64,000 bases of DNA from Flagellimonas eckloniae (GTDB lineage Bacteria > Bacteroidota > Bacteroidia > Flavobacteriales > Flavobacteriaceae). Below, in pieces: positions 23,311 to 32,436 of this stretch. The position numbers and the translations under genes were made by a program. Under the pieces are notes generated by a model that did no database searches, had not been told where the DNA came from, and saw only the letters and a program-made list of their open reading frames with translations. Numbering within the stretch: position 1 is the stretch's first letter; the number at the start of each line of letters is the position of its first letter. The stretch is taken from positions 62,001 through 126,000 of the forward strand of contig NZ_LCTZ01000002.1 of NCBI RefSeq assembly GCF_001413955.1, read 5' to 3'.

Positions 23311-25512
23311 ATGGGTCTTATGAATACCGATTTGCACTCCTCACTTAAAAAGTACTTTGGTTTTTCCCAGTTCAAGGGGCTACAAGAAAAAGTAATACAA
23401 AACATACTTGAAAATAAAGACACCTTTGTTATCATGCCAACCGGTGGTGGAAAATCCCTTTGTTATCAACTTCCCGCTATCATGAAAGAGGGCACTTCCA
23501 TTGTTGTGTCGCCTCTAATCGCCCTTATGAAAAATCAAGTGGATGCTATAAGAGGGGTATCAGAACAGCATGGCATTGCCCATGTATTAAATTCTTCCTT
23601 AACGAAAACAGATGTAAAACAGGTTAAAGAAGATATTACCAATGGGATCACCAAGTTATTATACGTGGCCCCCGAGTCCTTGACAAAAGAGGAGAATATA
23701 GAATTTTTACGAGGGGTTCCCCTTTCCTTTGTTGCTGTTGATGAGGCGCATTGCATCTCGGAATGGGGACATGACTTTAGGCCGGAATATCGAAACCTCA
23801 AAAGCATCATCAATCGTTTAGGTGATAATATTCCAATTATTGGTCTAACGGCAACCGCTACACCAAAGGTTCAAGAAGATATTATCAAAAATTTGGGAAT
23901 GACGGACGCCAAGGTATTTAAAGCCTCATTTAACCGTCCAAATTTATTTTACGAAGTGCGCCCCAAGACGCAAAATGTGGATGCCGATATTATTCGTTTT
24001 GTAAAACAGAACCAGGGAAAGTCTGGAATTATCTACTGCCTTAGCAGAAAAAGGGTAGAGGAATTGGCGCAGGTTCTTCAGGTGAATGGAGTAAGTGCGG
24101 TACCCTACCATGCAGGTTTTGATGCCAAAACACGCTCTAAATATCAAGATATGTTTTTGATGGAGGAGGTTGATGTTGTAGTGGCGACAATAGCCTTTGG
24201 TATGGGTATTGACAAGCCTGATGTACGTTTTGTTATTCACCACGATATTCCAAAAAGTATAGAAAGCTACTACCAAGAGACCGGACGAGCGGGTAGAGAT
24301 GGAGGAGAAGGACATTGTTTGGCATTTTATGCCTATAAGGATGTTGAGAAACTGGAAAAGTTCATGTCGGGAAAACCTGTGGCCGAACAGGAAATTGGAA
24401 ATGCGCTGTTGCAAGAAATTGTTGCTTATGCAGAAACCTCTATGTCTCGAAGAAAGTTCATCCTTCACTATTTTGGGGAAGAATTTGATGGAGAAAAGGG
24501 TGATGGCGCGGATATGGACGATAATGCCAGAAATCCCAAGAAAAAGGAAGAGGCCAAAGATGAGGTACTTAAGCTCCTTAGCGTAGTTAAGGGAACCAAT
24601 GAAAAGTTTAAGACCAAGGAGACCGTAAAAATTTTGGTGGGTAAGGTAAACGCCATGATTTCATCATACAAAACGGATGAAAAGGATTTCTTTGGAATAG
24701 GTTCGGAAAGAGATGATGCCTATTGGATGGCACTGATCAGACAAGTGTTGGTAGCTGGGTTCCTTAAAAAAGAAATTGAGCAATATGGCATTTTGCATTT
24801 AACGGATTGTGGCAAGGACTTCTTGGAACGACCAAGTTCGTTTCTAATGACCAAGGATCACGTGTATAGCGAAGAAAATAATGATGCCATAATTACGGCG
24901 GCCAAGTCTAGCGGCGGCGGGGCCGATAGTAATTTGCTGAAATTGTTGCGTGATTTAAGAAAAAGAGAGGCGAAAAAGATGGAAGTTCCTCCTTTTGTTG
25001 TATTTCAAGATCCTTCTTTGGATGATATGGCCTTGAAGTACCCCGTTACTAATGAAGAACTTTTAAATATCCATGGGGTAGGAGAGGGAAAGGCAAAAAA
25101 ATATGGAAAACCATTTTTAGACCTTATTGCCAACTATGTTGAAGAAAACGATATTATTAGACCGGATGACCTCGTTGTAAAAAGTACCGGTGCAAATTCC
25201 GGTCTAAAATTATACATCATCCAAAATGTTGACCGCAAATTACCTTTGGATGATATTGCCTCTGCAAAAGGACTGGAATTACCTGCGCTTATCAAAGAAA
25301 TGGAGCAGATTGTTTTTAGTGGAACAAAGCTCAATATTGGATATTGGATAGATGAAATCTTGGATGAGGACCAACAAGAAGAAATCCATGAATACTTTTT
25401 GGAAGCCGATACAGATTCTATAGCTTCAGCTATAGAAGAGTTTGATGGTGATTATGAAGATGAAGATTTAAGACTCTACAGACTAAAATTCATAAGCGAG
25501 GTGGCTAATTAA
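23311..25512 (+). CDS. recQ: ATP-dependent DNA helicase RecQ
   Basis: A 3'-5' helicase for recombination and fork repair. 733 residues with motif I MPTGGGKSLCYQLP (about 42-55), DEAH-type motif II VDEAHCISEWGHDFRPEYR, motif III GLTATATP, motif VI QETGRAGRDG, a winged-helix RQC region and an HRDC domain (about 525-605, near NIHGVGEGKAKKYG). In the zinc-binding subdomain the four cysteines found in E. coli RecQ are absent: the segment reads MSRRKFILHYFGEEFDGEKG, then DGADMDDN. A C-terminal extension of about 120 residues follows HRDC. The end overlaps the convergent DUF2752 gene by 4 bp. Confidence 0.95.
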   Translation: MGLMNTDLHSSLKKYFGFSQFKGLQEKVIQNILENKDTFVIMPTGGGKSLCYQLPAIMKEGTSIVVSPLIALMKNQVDAIRGVSEQHGIAHVLNSSLTKTDVKQVKEDITNGITKLLYVAPESLTKEENIEFLRGVPLSFVAVDEAHCISEWGHDFRPEYRNLKSIINRLGDNIPIIGLTATATPKVQEDIIKNLGMTDAKVFKASFNRPNLFYEVRPKTQNVDADIIRFVKQNQGKSGIIYCLSRKRVEELAQVLQVNGVSAVPYHAGFDAKTRSKYQDMFLMEEVDVVVATIAFGMGIDKPDVRFVIHHDIPKSIESYYQETGRAGRDGGEGHCLAFYAYKDVEKLEKFMSGKPVAEQEIGNALLQEIVAYAETSMSRRKFILHYFGEEFDGEKGDGADMDDNARNPKKKEEAKDEVLKLLSVVKGTNEKFKTKETVKILVGKVNAMISSYKTDEKDFFGIGSERDDAYWMALIRQVLVAGFLKKEIEQYGILHLTDCGKDFLERPSSFLMTKDHVYSEENNDAIITAAKSSGGGADSNLLKLLRDLRKREAKKMEVPPFVVFQDPSLDDMALKYPVTNEELLNIHGVGEGKAKKYGKPFLDLIANYVEENDIIRPDDLVVKSTGANSGLKLYIIQNVDRKLPLDDIASAKGLELPALIKEMEQIVFSGTKLNIGYWIDEILDEDQQEEIHEYFLEADTDSIASAIEEFDGDYEDEDLRLYRLKFISEVAN

Positions 25513-25868
25513 GGTGCCAGATACTCAAATGGGAATATTTTTAAATTCCGTAATATCATAAAAAGAAGTATTGTTATCAAAATAACTAATGGGGCATATC
25601 TATAATCAAGAAAACTTTGTGCCTTATAGATACCAAGCTTTGTTATAAGATGTTGCACAATAACAAATAAAGCTGGCAGAAGGAGCAAGTTATGACTTAT
25701 TGCTTCACCAATCCGTAAATGCAGTAAATCATGAATGGCTCTTTGACTCCCGCATCCCGAACAGTGAATACCAAGATAGGTATGGAATGGGCATTTTGGA
25801 AACAACAAAACACTTTCAGGGTTAAAGGAAAAATAAAGGAGTATTGCCAAAATAGACAATACTCCCAT
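25509..25868 (-). CDS. DUF2752 membrane protein (copy 1)
   Basis: Contains the DUF2752 core PKCPFHTYLGIHCSGCGSQR, then AIHDLLH, flanked by three hydrophobic helices. The ATG at 25868 gives 119 residues, but the first helix would then be short. A TTG at 25913 or 25937, overlapping the upstream CD225-like gene, would give a longer N-terminus with a full helix, so the start is uncertain. The conserved C-x-G-C-G-x-Q-R motif suggests metal or thiol chemistry, but no function is known. Part of a four-gene set with a second DUF2752 copy at 26537. Confidence 0.78.
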   Translation of the reverse strand: MGVLSILAILLYFSFNPESVLLFPKCPFHTYLGIHCSGCGSQRAIHDLLHLRIGEAISHNLLLLPALFVIVQHLITKLGIYKAQSFLDYRYAPLVILITILLFMILRNLKIFPFEYLAP

Positions 25869-25890
25869 TACTATAAGTAAAAATGTTCTA

Positions 25891-26178
25891 TTAATAACTT
25901 CCGGCGTTGGCAAGACCTCCTGCAATTGCAAACCCAAATATGGCGAAATAGATTATCCATATCACAGCAGCAAAACCTAATCCTATAAGCGCCCACATTT
26001 TTGCATTCTTTGATGCTTTTTGAGCTTCTTCATATTCGCCTCTGGCATAGGCTTCATTAACTTTAGAAGCGTAAATAATACTTGCTATTCCTGTGGCGAT
26101 ACAGCAAAATATTGTACTTAAAATGGCCCAAACCAAATAATTGTCTGGTTTTGGCGGCATGTTCGTATTATTTTCCAT
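25891..26178 (-). CDS. CD225/dispanin-like small membrane protein
   Basis: 95 residues with two transmembrane helices joined by a charged cytoplasmic loop. The first helix reads YLVWAILSTIFCCIATGIAS and is followed by IIYASKVNEAYARGEYEEAQ and KASKNAK, which is the CD225/dispanin pattern (double Cys at the helix end, then an A-rich amphipathic loop). The N-terminus is Pro/Asn-rich. It lies 21 bp after the CCC-motif gene on the same strand. Confidence 0.85.
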   Translation of the reverse strand: MENNTNMPPKPDNYLVWAILSTIFCCIATGIASIIYASKVNEAYARGEYEEAQKASKNAKMWALIGLGFAAVIWIIYFAIFGFAIAGGLANAGSY

Positions 26179-26199
26179 TGTGGTTGATTAAATATATAA

Positions 26200-26526
26200 T
26201 TATTGATATTGTTCTAAAATTTCTTGCAATTTTTCTGGATCTTGTAAGGATTCCCATCCAAAGAAAGATATGGCCCATATAATGTAAATAAGAAAAAGAA
26301 CATTTAATATAATACCAATAATAGCAAGTATTTTCCCTGTTTTCACATTTTTAAAGTCTTCATACATTTCAGGGTTTTCCATATAAATTTTAGTTGCTTT
26401 ATTGGCTAAAACCAAGGCAATGATTCCAAAAATTAATCCAAGTATACCATAACAGCAACAGGTAACAATTGAAATAATTCCAAAAACCAGAATCAATGTT
26501 GAGTTTGGGAGTTTTTGTTGTTCCAT
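26200..26526 (-). CDS. CCC-motif small membrane protein
   Basis: 108 residues with two or three hydrophobic segments. The first (LILVFGIISIVTCCCYGILG) carries the three consecutive cysteines that give this Bacteroidota family its name. A loop NKATKIYMENPEMYEDFKNV follows, then the motif KTGKILAIIGIILNVLF, and an acidic tail. The topology is much like the CD225-like neighbour, and the two probably derive from a common ancestor. Function unknown. Confidence 0.85.
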   Translation of the reverse strand: MEQQKLPNSTLILVFGIISIVTCCCYGILGLIFGIIALVLANKATKIYMENPEMYEDFKNVKTGKILAIIGIILNVLFLIYIIWAISFFGWESLQDPEKLQEILEQYQ

Positions 26527-26536
26527 AATTAAGTTT

Positions 26537-26854
26537 TTAAGTAAATAGGTTATTCATTTTTATAATATAGCTAAGTATAATAGTTCCTGCGGTAAGCAAC
26601 ATTAAAAATAACTTTATCTGATGCCCGTATTTAAGTTTCATAAAAATGTTGGAAACTAGAAATATCAATAGTGCAAGAATTGGATAAATAGCGGGATACA
26701 TTTTAAACGCGGCTAAAAATTCTCCGTGAAAAAGTAAATGTACCGAGCGTTGTAAACCACAGCCAGGACAATCAATACCAAACAACCTCTTATTTAAGCA
26801 GGGTAGCATATAGTTTTTTGCATTGAGCAAAATTAGGATTGGTTGTTGAAGCAT
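26537..26854 (-). CDS. DUF2752 membrane protein (copy 2)
   Basis: 105 residues from the ATG at 26854. The core reads NYMLPCLNKRLFGIDCPGCG, then LQRSVHLLFHGEF, followed by two hydrophobic helices. An alternative TTG at 26914 would add 20 hydrophobic residues but would sit in the divergent intergenic region before the Smr gene. It keeps the C-x-G-C-G-x-Q-R motif of copy 1, so the two are paralogues at both ends of the cluster. Confidence 0.8.
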   Translation of the reverse strand: MLQQPILILLNAKNYMLPCLNKRLFGIDCPGCGLQRSVHLLFHGEFLAAFKMYPAIYPILALLIFLVSNIFMKLKYGHQIKLFLMLLTAGTIILSYIIKMNNLFT

Positions 26855-26940
26855 GATTGCAATTAACGGGAAGAAAAATACTATTATTTTTGCACTTAAT
26901 GTTAAACTTCTCAAAATATTTTTAACAAGAAAACCACAGC

Positions 26941-27483
26941 ATGGCTGACTTTAAGATAGGTGATAGGGTAGAGGTACTGGATGAGGCCATAGCTGGGCAA
27001 GTGCTATCTATGGATGGCGATATGATTACTTTAGAGACTATTGATGGTTTTCCAATGCGGTATGCTTCGAAAGAGTTGGTCAAAATAAAAGATGACTTCA
27101 ATGTTTCAAATTTTGAAATTGCAAAGGTTAAAAAAGAGAAGGAACTTCCTAAAAAGAGCGTTGTATCAGCCTTAAAACCTAAAGAAAGAAATGCTCCCAA
27201 GATGGAGGTGGATTTGCATATCAACCAACTTGTGAAGTCAACCAAAGGGCTTGAAAATTTTGATATGCTCAACCTACAATTGGAAACGGCAAAAAGGCAA
27301 CTTGATTTTGCCATAAGGAAACGTATTCAAAAAGTAGTTTTCATTCATGGGGTGGGTGAAGGTATCCTAAAAGAAGAGCTGTATTACCTTTTCAGAAAAT
27401 ATGATAATCTAAAATTTTATGATGCGGATTATCAAAAATATGGACTTGGGGCTACCGAGGTTTATATTTTTCAGAATGTTTAG
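26941..27483 (+). CDS. Smr-domain protein with N-terminal DUF2027-like region
   Basis: 180 residues. The N-terminal ~65 (FKIGDRVEVLDEAIAGQVLS) form a small beta-barrel (KOW/DUF2027-like). A basic linker leads to the C-terminal Smr domain (about 85-180) with VDLHINQL and the nuclease-associated loop FIHGVGEGILKEEL. Smr domains bind or nick nucleic acids, and stand-alone forms act on collided ribosomes or recombination intermediates. No MutS2 partner domain is fused. The end overlaps the convergent lipoprotein gene by 4 bp. Confidence 0.88.
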   Translation: MADFKIGDRVEVLDEAIAGQVLSMDGDMITLETIDGFPMRYASKELVKIKDDFNVSNFEIAKVKKEKELPKKSVVSALKPKERNAPKMEVDLHINQLVKSTKGLENFDMLNLQLETAKRQLDFAIRKRIQKVVFIHGVGEGILKEELYYLFRKYDNLKFYDADYQKYGLGATEVYIFQNV

Positions 27484-27998
27484 TTGGGAATAGTTGTTGT
27501 TACCTCTCCAAACTCATCAATCGTCAAATTGGTAATACGTTCACCTGAAGTGGTTACAAATGAAATGCCACTTAAAGTTATTGTGTGAACATAATTGGTC
27601 GTGTCAGCATCTATGATAGTTTCAATGAACACTGACCCATCTTCAGCTTCAATTTCATCAACTACCGTAGGAGTGGCCAATGGAATATCATCGCAGAAAT
27701 AATCGGAACTTACATCGTCAGAAAAAATACGGTATGTAATTGTGGATTGACTGGATACCGCACTTTCAGTCGTAATGGTGTCTCCCACAACACCATTGTT
27801 CAAAGCCCCGCTTTGTAAATTCAATATTAAAGCTTCATCTCCATTGATTTTAAACAAGATGTTGTTTGAACTTGCAACAGGGTCATCACAATACTGAATT
27901 GAAATACTATCAAAATCTATGGTTTCAATCTGTAAATCACCATCTCCACAGGAAAAAAACGTAACTAAAACCAAAGCTGAAAAGAAAAATTTTCTCAT
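27480..27998 (-). CDS. Putative lipoprotein of unknown function
   Basis: 172 residues. The N-terminus MRKFFFSALVLVTFFSCGDG is a lipoprotein signal with lipobox FFSC. The mature protein is acidic and beta-rich with Thr/Ser-rich strands; two Cys-Asp-Asp sites (YCDD, FCDD) sit about 64 residues apart and might form a disulfide. TAAATTTG lies only four bases before the ATG (28010-28003), which would give a leaderless transcript if used. No domain recognised. Confidence 0.7.
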   Translation of the reverse strand: MRKFFFSALVLVTFFSCGDGDLQIETIDFDSISIQYCDDPVASSNNILFKINGDEALILNLQSGALNNGVVGDTITTESAVSSQSTITYRIFSDDVSSDYFCDDIPLATPTVVDEIEAEDGSVFIETIIDADTTNYVHTITLSGISFVTTSGERITNLTIDEFGEVTTTIPN

Positions 27999-28108
27999 GC
28001 GCCAAATTTAAAGGAATTCCTGTTCATTAGCCTAACACTTAGAAATACTTTAAAAGAAATTAACTTTATTTCAACTATTTTTGACCTTCCTAAAATGATA
28101 GCTAAATC

Positions 28109-29257
28109 ATGCAAAAAGTATATTTGGATAATGCGGCAACTACTCAGGTACGAGATGAGGTTATAGCCAAAATGCAGGAAGCTTTGGGTCAATTTTACGG
28201 TAACCCATCATCAACCCATAGTTACGGCAGATCGGCCAAGACAGCTGTTGAGAAAGCCAGGAAGAACATTGCCAAAACATTAAATGCGCAACCATCTGAA
28301 ATTATTTTTACTTCTGGGGGTACGGAGGCTGATAATATGATTTTACGATGTGCAGTTCGAGATTTAGCAATTAAGACAATCATTACCTCAAAGATTGAAC
28401 ACCATGCGGTACTGCATACTGCGGAGGAATTGGAAAAGGAGTACGGCGTTTCACTTGAATTTGTGGATTTGGATGAAAACGGTAATCCAGACCTGAATCA
28501 TCTAAAGACACTTTTGAGGGAGGATGATTCCAAGAAATTGGTCAGTTTGATGCATGTGAACAATGAAATAGGAAATATTATAGATATTGGCCAGATCGGT
28601 GAATTATGTAAAGAAAATGGCGCACTCTTTCATTCAGATACGGTACAGTCGGTAGGTCACTATCCTTGGGATGTTCAAAAAATAGATATTGATTTTTTCA
28701 CTGCAGCAGCACATAAATTCCATGGTCCAAAAGGTATAGGGTTTGCATTTATTCGAAAAAACTCAGGCTTGAAACCCATGATTTTTGGTGGTGCCCAAGA
28801 ACGAGGTTTTAGAGCGGGGACAGAACCTTTCCATAATATAGTTGGATTGGAAGAAGCTTTTGTGAAAGCTTATGAAGGTTTGGAGAAAGAAACCGAATTT
28901 GTTAAGGAATTGAAACGCTATTTTTTGGAAAAAGTACAGCAAGAAATCCCGGATGCGATTTTTAATGGTTTTTCTGGGGATATGGATAAAAGCACGTACA
29001 CGCTGGTCAATGTTCGTTTACCATTTGATAAGCAAAAAGGGTTAATGTTGCTTTTTCATTTGGATATGAAGGGAATAGCCTGTTCCAAAGGTAGTGCATG
29101 CCAATCTGGTAGTAACTTGGGCTCACATGTACTTTCGCAGATTTTGCCCGAAGAGGAATTGGAAAAACCCTCTTTGCGCTTTTCATTCTCCAAATACAAT
29201 ACTAAAGAGGAGTTGGACTATACCATTGCAGTCCTTAAGGAGTTTGCCGAAAGCTAG
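28109..29257 (+). CDS. Cysteine desulfurase (NifS/IscS family)
   Basis: A PLP enzyme that takes sulfur from cysteine for Fe-S clusters or thiolation. 382 residues: YLDNAATTQVRDEV at the start, the GGTEADNM cofactor loop near 70-77, HHA (98-100), Asp177 in HSDTVQ, the PLP lysine Lys203 in AAHKFHG, and the catalytic loop CSKGSACQSGS with Cys331 as the persulfide carrier. The loop is of the group I type. No IscU or SUF genes are adjacent. A TATTTTTG box is at 28076-28083. The end overlaps the convergent secreted-protein gene by 4 bp. Confidence 0.93.
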   Translation: MQKVYLDNAATTQVRDEVIAKMQEALGQFYGNPSSTHSYGRSAKTAVEKARKNIAKTLNAQPSEIIFTSGGTEADNMILRCAVRDLAIKTIITSKIEHHAVLHTAEELEKEYGVSLEFVDLDENGNPDLNHLKTLLREDDSKKLVSLMHVNNEIGNIIDIGQIGELCKENGALFHSDTVQSVGHYPWDVQKIDIDFFTAAAHKFHGPKGIGFAFIRKNSGLKPMIFGGAQERGFRAGTEPFHNIVGLEEAFVKAYEGLEKETEFVKELKRYFLEKVQQEIPDAIFNGFSGDMDKSTYTLVNVRLPFDKQKGLMLLFHLDMKGIACSKGSACQSGSNLGSHVLSQILPEEELEKPSLRFSFSKYNTKEELDYTIAVLKEFAES

Positions 29258-29907
29258 TTTTTATTTTTCCGTTGTTTCTTCTCTTTGTCGTATGGAAATT
29301 TACGGGAAGCCAATTTCATCATTCTATCAATGAGCTCTGTGGTATTTTTTCCGGTTTTTTTGGTGATGGCTTTTTCATATTTCCAAAGAAGTTTCCCGGA
29401 ATTCCCGTCACTGACCTTTACCCCAATCCTTCCATAATTGGCATCTCCACTAAAATAGTCCAATAGGTTAAAATCCGTGGGGACTCCTTTTGAAAGTAAA
29501 ATATTTAAACTAAGGTTCCCACTGATTATACCATCAACCTTTAAAACTTTACAAAGTTCCTTTACAGTGTATATATCCAGATTGTTATAGGTGATATCAT
29601 TTTGGGAGAGGATGGCGTTTGTATTTTTAATGTTTTGAAACTCTACATTGAATTTTTTACGTTTTTTACGTTTTGAAAAATAAGTTTCAAGGGCATTTTG
29701 TACGGCATAGCCTTCTTTTTTTGCCAAACCTTTTAATTCTTCCTGATTTACATTCCTTTTTAGATCCAAATTTGCAATAAAAGGCACAATGGCCAATAGT
29801 TGATGGTCTTCGGTAAGCTCATCAAACCGTCTATTTTCATAGATGTTTTTTTGGGCGGTAACCAATGTAACAGCTAAAAATGCAATAAAAGCCAGAATTT
29901 TTTTCAT
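29254..29907 (-). CDS. Secreted protein of unknown function
   Basis: 217 residues with a signal peptide (MKKILAFIAFLAVTLVTAQ). The mature chain has a pattern of alternating strands and helices (LLAIVPFIANLDLKRNV, YTVKELCKVLKVDGIISGNL, GRIGVKVSDGNSGKLLWKYE) that resembles CsgG/GNA1162-type periplasmic lipoproteins, which form an anticodon-binding-like fold; this is a structural impression only. The C-terminus is strongly basic. It starts 9 bp after the TonB receptor stop, so they are probably co-transcribed. Confidence 0.68.
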   Translation of the reverse strand: MKKILAFIAFLAVTLVTAQKNIYENRRFDELTEDHQLLAIVPFIANLDLKRNVNQEELKGLAKKEGYAVQNALETYFSKRKKRKKFNVEFQNIKNTNAILSQNDITYNNLDIYTVKELCKVLKVDGIISGNLSLNILLSKGVPTDFNLLDYFSGDANYGRIGVKVSDGNSGKLLWKYEKAITKKTGKNTTELIDRMMKLASRKFPYDKEKKQRKNKN

Positions 29908-29916
29908 CTACATAAA

Positions 29917-32436
29917 TTAAAATCGCATTCCAAATCTTATGTTGAGAATACGGCTTGTCAAAAAATTGGGTACGGCAAATTGTGCTTGTGTATCAACGTC
30001 CCGAACCCATGTATTGGTAATGGAATTTTGGTTGTTGAACATATTAAAAATCTCAAAACCTGCACTCAACTCTTTAAACCTGTGTAACCAATGTCCTTTA
30101 GGATATTGATTTCTATTGTCCGCAAAAATATAGGAAATTCCCATATCCGCCCTTCTATAATCTCTTAATCTATTCTGAAAATCATAAGGATCCGCGTTAT
30201 TGGGCGAACCTCCTGGAACTCCAGTATTGTAAACCAGGTTAAGGTATAGTTTTAAATTTGGTATGGTGGGAACATAATCTTGAAATAAGACACCGAGCTT
30301 AAACCGCTGATCAGTGGGTCGGGAAATATATCCCCTCTCATCAATATTTTCCTTGGTTTGAAGATAACCAACACTAACCCATGATTCCGCGCCAGGAACA
30401 AAAGTACCTATAAGCCTAAAATCGAATCCGTAGGCATAGGCCTCAGCATTGTTTAGAGCAGCATATCTAACCCTAACATCTTCAATTGTATATGGATTTA
30501 CATTACTTAAATCTTTATAATACGCTTCACTGATTAGGGTAAAGGGCCTATCCCAAAGATTAAAACTGAATTCACTTCCCAAAACATAATGAATGGATTT
30601 TTGGGCTTCAACGTTTGGATTAATATTCCCAGTAAGATCGCGCAATTCTCTGTAAAAAGGTGGTTGTTGGTAACTTCCCAGGGCAAATCGGAACAGAATG
30701 TCCTTTTCCCAGTCGGGTTTAATGGAAAACTGTGCTCTTGGACTAAATAGTGTCTGTGCATTTTTATCAAAGCCTTCACCGCTTAATATCCAATGTTGTG
30801 CTCGTACGCCCAAATTAAAATAAATGTCATGGTTTTTCAGTTTGGTATGATGCCCATATTGAACAAACCCAGAGAATCTGTTTGTCTTTACAAAATTTAT
30901 GGCCTGCACACTTTCAAAAGCCACGATGTCCCCAGTGAAGGGTTCTTCTGGTTGATTATTTACTACGGGAGGCTCCGCTGGGCGAATCAAGAATCCTGCT
31001 GAATCAATAAATTCCGATTCTCTAAGTTGATCACGTATATCCTCATGGGAAAATTTCAGGCCCCATTCCAAAGATTTACCGTCCTTATTGTATTTACCAC
31101 GATGCGAAAAATTAAAAATAAGTGCATCCAGTTGATTTCTTGCTCGGTTAAACTGGGAACCAACTCCTCGAGATGTAGTAACCTCTCCTAAATTATCACT
31201 GTCAAGATTGGTTTCTACCTCCCCTAATTCGTAAAAAGCGATAATATCTGAGAATTCCTCCTCCTGTGTATGGTAAAGTGAAGAGGTTATGTCTAATTTA
31301 ATAGTATCATCTATAACATAATCGGCTTTCAACGCCCCTAGAACGTTTTCATATTTACTGTTCTCTCTTCCTTGATAAAAAACAAGCAAGGCTCTTGGGT
31401 CATTTAAAGTCCCAAAATTAGTTTGTCTTGTTAACGGCTCGTTTTCATAATCGTTTATGGAATAGGTTCCTAAAAAATTTAAATGGAATTTTTTGGAAAA
31501 CCGATAGGTAAGATAGCTTTGAACGTCAAGGAATTTGGGGGTAAGATTGGTTTGAGTTTGTTGACTGTTTACAAGCAGACTATTGTTTCTGTAACGCACT
31601 CCCGTAATACTTGAAAACTTCTTGTTTTTTGATACGGTTTCCAATGTAATGGCAGCTCCCAAAAGACTTCCTTCCAATCGTAATCCAAAATCTGTTGGAT
31701 TTTTATAGGTAATGTCCAAAACGGAAGAGAGTTTGTCTCCATATTTGGCTTGAAATCCACCGGAAGAAAATTCCAAACCTCTTATCATATGGCTATTTAC
31801 AAAACTAAGTCCTTCTTGCTGTGCAGAGCGCACTAAAAAAGGACGGTATACTTCAATCCCATTAACATATACCAAGTTCTCATCAAAATTGCCCCCTCTA
31901 ACATTGTATTGGGTACTTAGCTCATTGTTGAAGGAAACTCCGGGCAATAGCTTTAATATATTCTCAACGCCGGCATTGGCGCTTGGTATTTTACGAACAA
32001 TTTCAGGAGCAACAGTGGTAATTCCCGCCACATTTTTTTTGCCTGTTGGAGACACATCCACTCCAGCCACCTGAATAGCATCTATTTTCATCACAGGATT
32101 AAACTCAAAGGTTTCATTTGTGCTTAAAATCAAATTTTCCAGTATAACTTTCTTGTGGCCCAAATGTGAGAAAGTTATGGTGTTTTTGGTATCTGAGGTT
32201 AGTTGGAGTATATAATATCCGGTAGCATTGGAGGCAGTCCCTTGATTTTTGGAAGTAATGTTTACATTTGGTATCGGGACATTGTTTTCATCAAGTATCG
32301 TTCCGGCAATAGTTGCTGTCTGACCTTGTGCCAGAAAGCACGGAAGCATTAAAAATATCGCAATTAGGGCTTTTGAATAGGTCAATACACTATTTTTTGA
32401 AAAAAGTGCGCTCGAAAACATTGGAATTGCCAACAT
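29917..32436 (-). CDS. TonB-dependent outer membrane receptor with CarboxypepD_reg domain
   Basis: 839 residues. After the signal region comes a CarboxypepD_reg-like beta sandwich (TATIAGTILDENNVPIPNVN), then the plug domain (IPSANAGVENILKLLPGVSF; NVRGGNFDENLVYVNGIEVY) and a 22-strand-type barrel ending in an aromatic residue (LNIRFGMRF). Substrate unknown; no SusD follows, so it is not a SusCD glycan importer. Start uncertain: ATGs at 32436 and 32421 overlap the upstream M23 gene by 47 or 32 bp, while a TTG at 32385 just after that gene's stop gives a more typical signal peptide (TYSKALIAIFLMLPCFLAQG). Confidence 0.92.
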   Translation of the reverse strand: MLAIPMFSSALFSKNSVLTYSKALIAIFLMLPCFLAQGQTATIAGTILDENNVPIPNVNITSKNQGTASNATGYYILQLTSDTKNTITFSHLGHKKVILENLILSTNETFEFNPVMKIDAIQVAGVDVSPTGKKNVAGITTVAPEIVRKIPSANAGVENILKLLPGVSFNNELSTQYNVRGGNFDENLVYVNGIEVYRPFLVRSAQQEGLSFVNSHMIRGLEFSSGGFQAKYGDKLSSVLDITYKNPTDFGLRLEGSLLGAAITLETVSKNKKFSSITGVRYRNNSLLVNSQQTQTNLTPKFLDVQSYLTYRFSKKFHLNFLGTYSINDYENEPLTRQTNFGTLNDPRALLVFYQGRENSKYENVLGALKADYVIDDTIKLDITSSLYHTQEEEFSDIIAFYELGEVETNLDSDNLGEVTTSRGVGSQFNRARNQLDALIFNFSHRGKYNKDGKSLEWGLKFSHEDIRDQLRESEFIDSAGFLIRPAEPPVVNNQPEEPFTGDIVAFESVQAINFVKTNRFSGFVQYGHHTKLKNHDIYFNLGVRAQHWILSGEGFDKNAQTLFSPRAQFSIKPDWEKDILFRFALGSYQQPPFYRELRDLTGNINPNVEAQKSIHYVLGSEFSFNLWDRPFTLISEAYYKDLSNVNPYTIEDVRVRYAALNNAEAYAYGFDFRLIGTFVPGAESWVSVGYLQTKENIDERGYISRPTDQRFKLGVLFQDYVPTIPNLKLYLNLVYNTGVPGGSPNNADPYDFQNRLRDYRRADMGISYIFADNRNQYPKGHWLHRFKELSAGFEIFNMFNNQNSITNTWVRDVDTQAQFAVPNFLTSRILNIRFGMRF

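Noticed and set aside
23944..24468. 174-codon open frame antisense to recQ
   Set aside because: Lies fully inside the RecQ helicase core, and its composition is that of a reverse-strand shadow.
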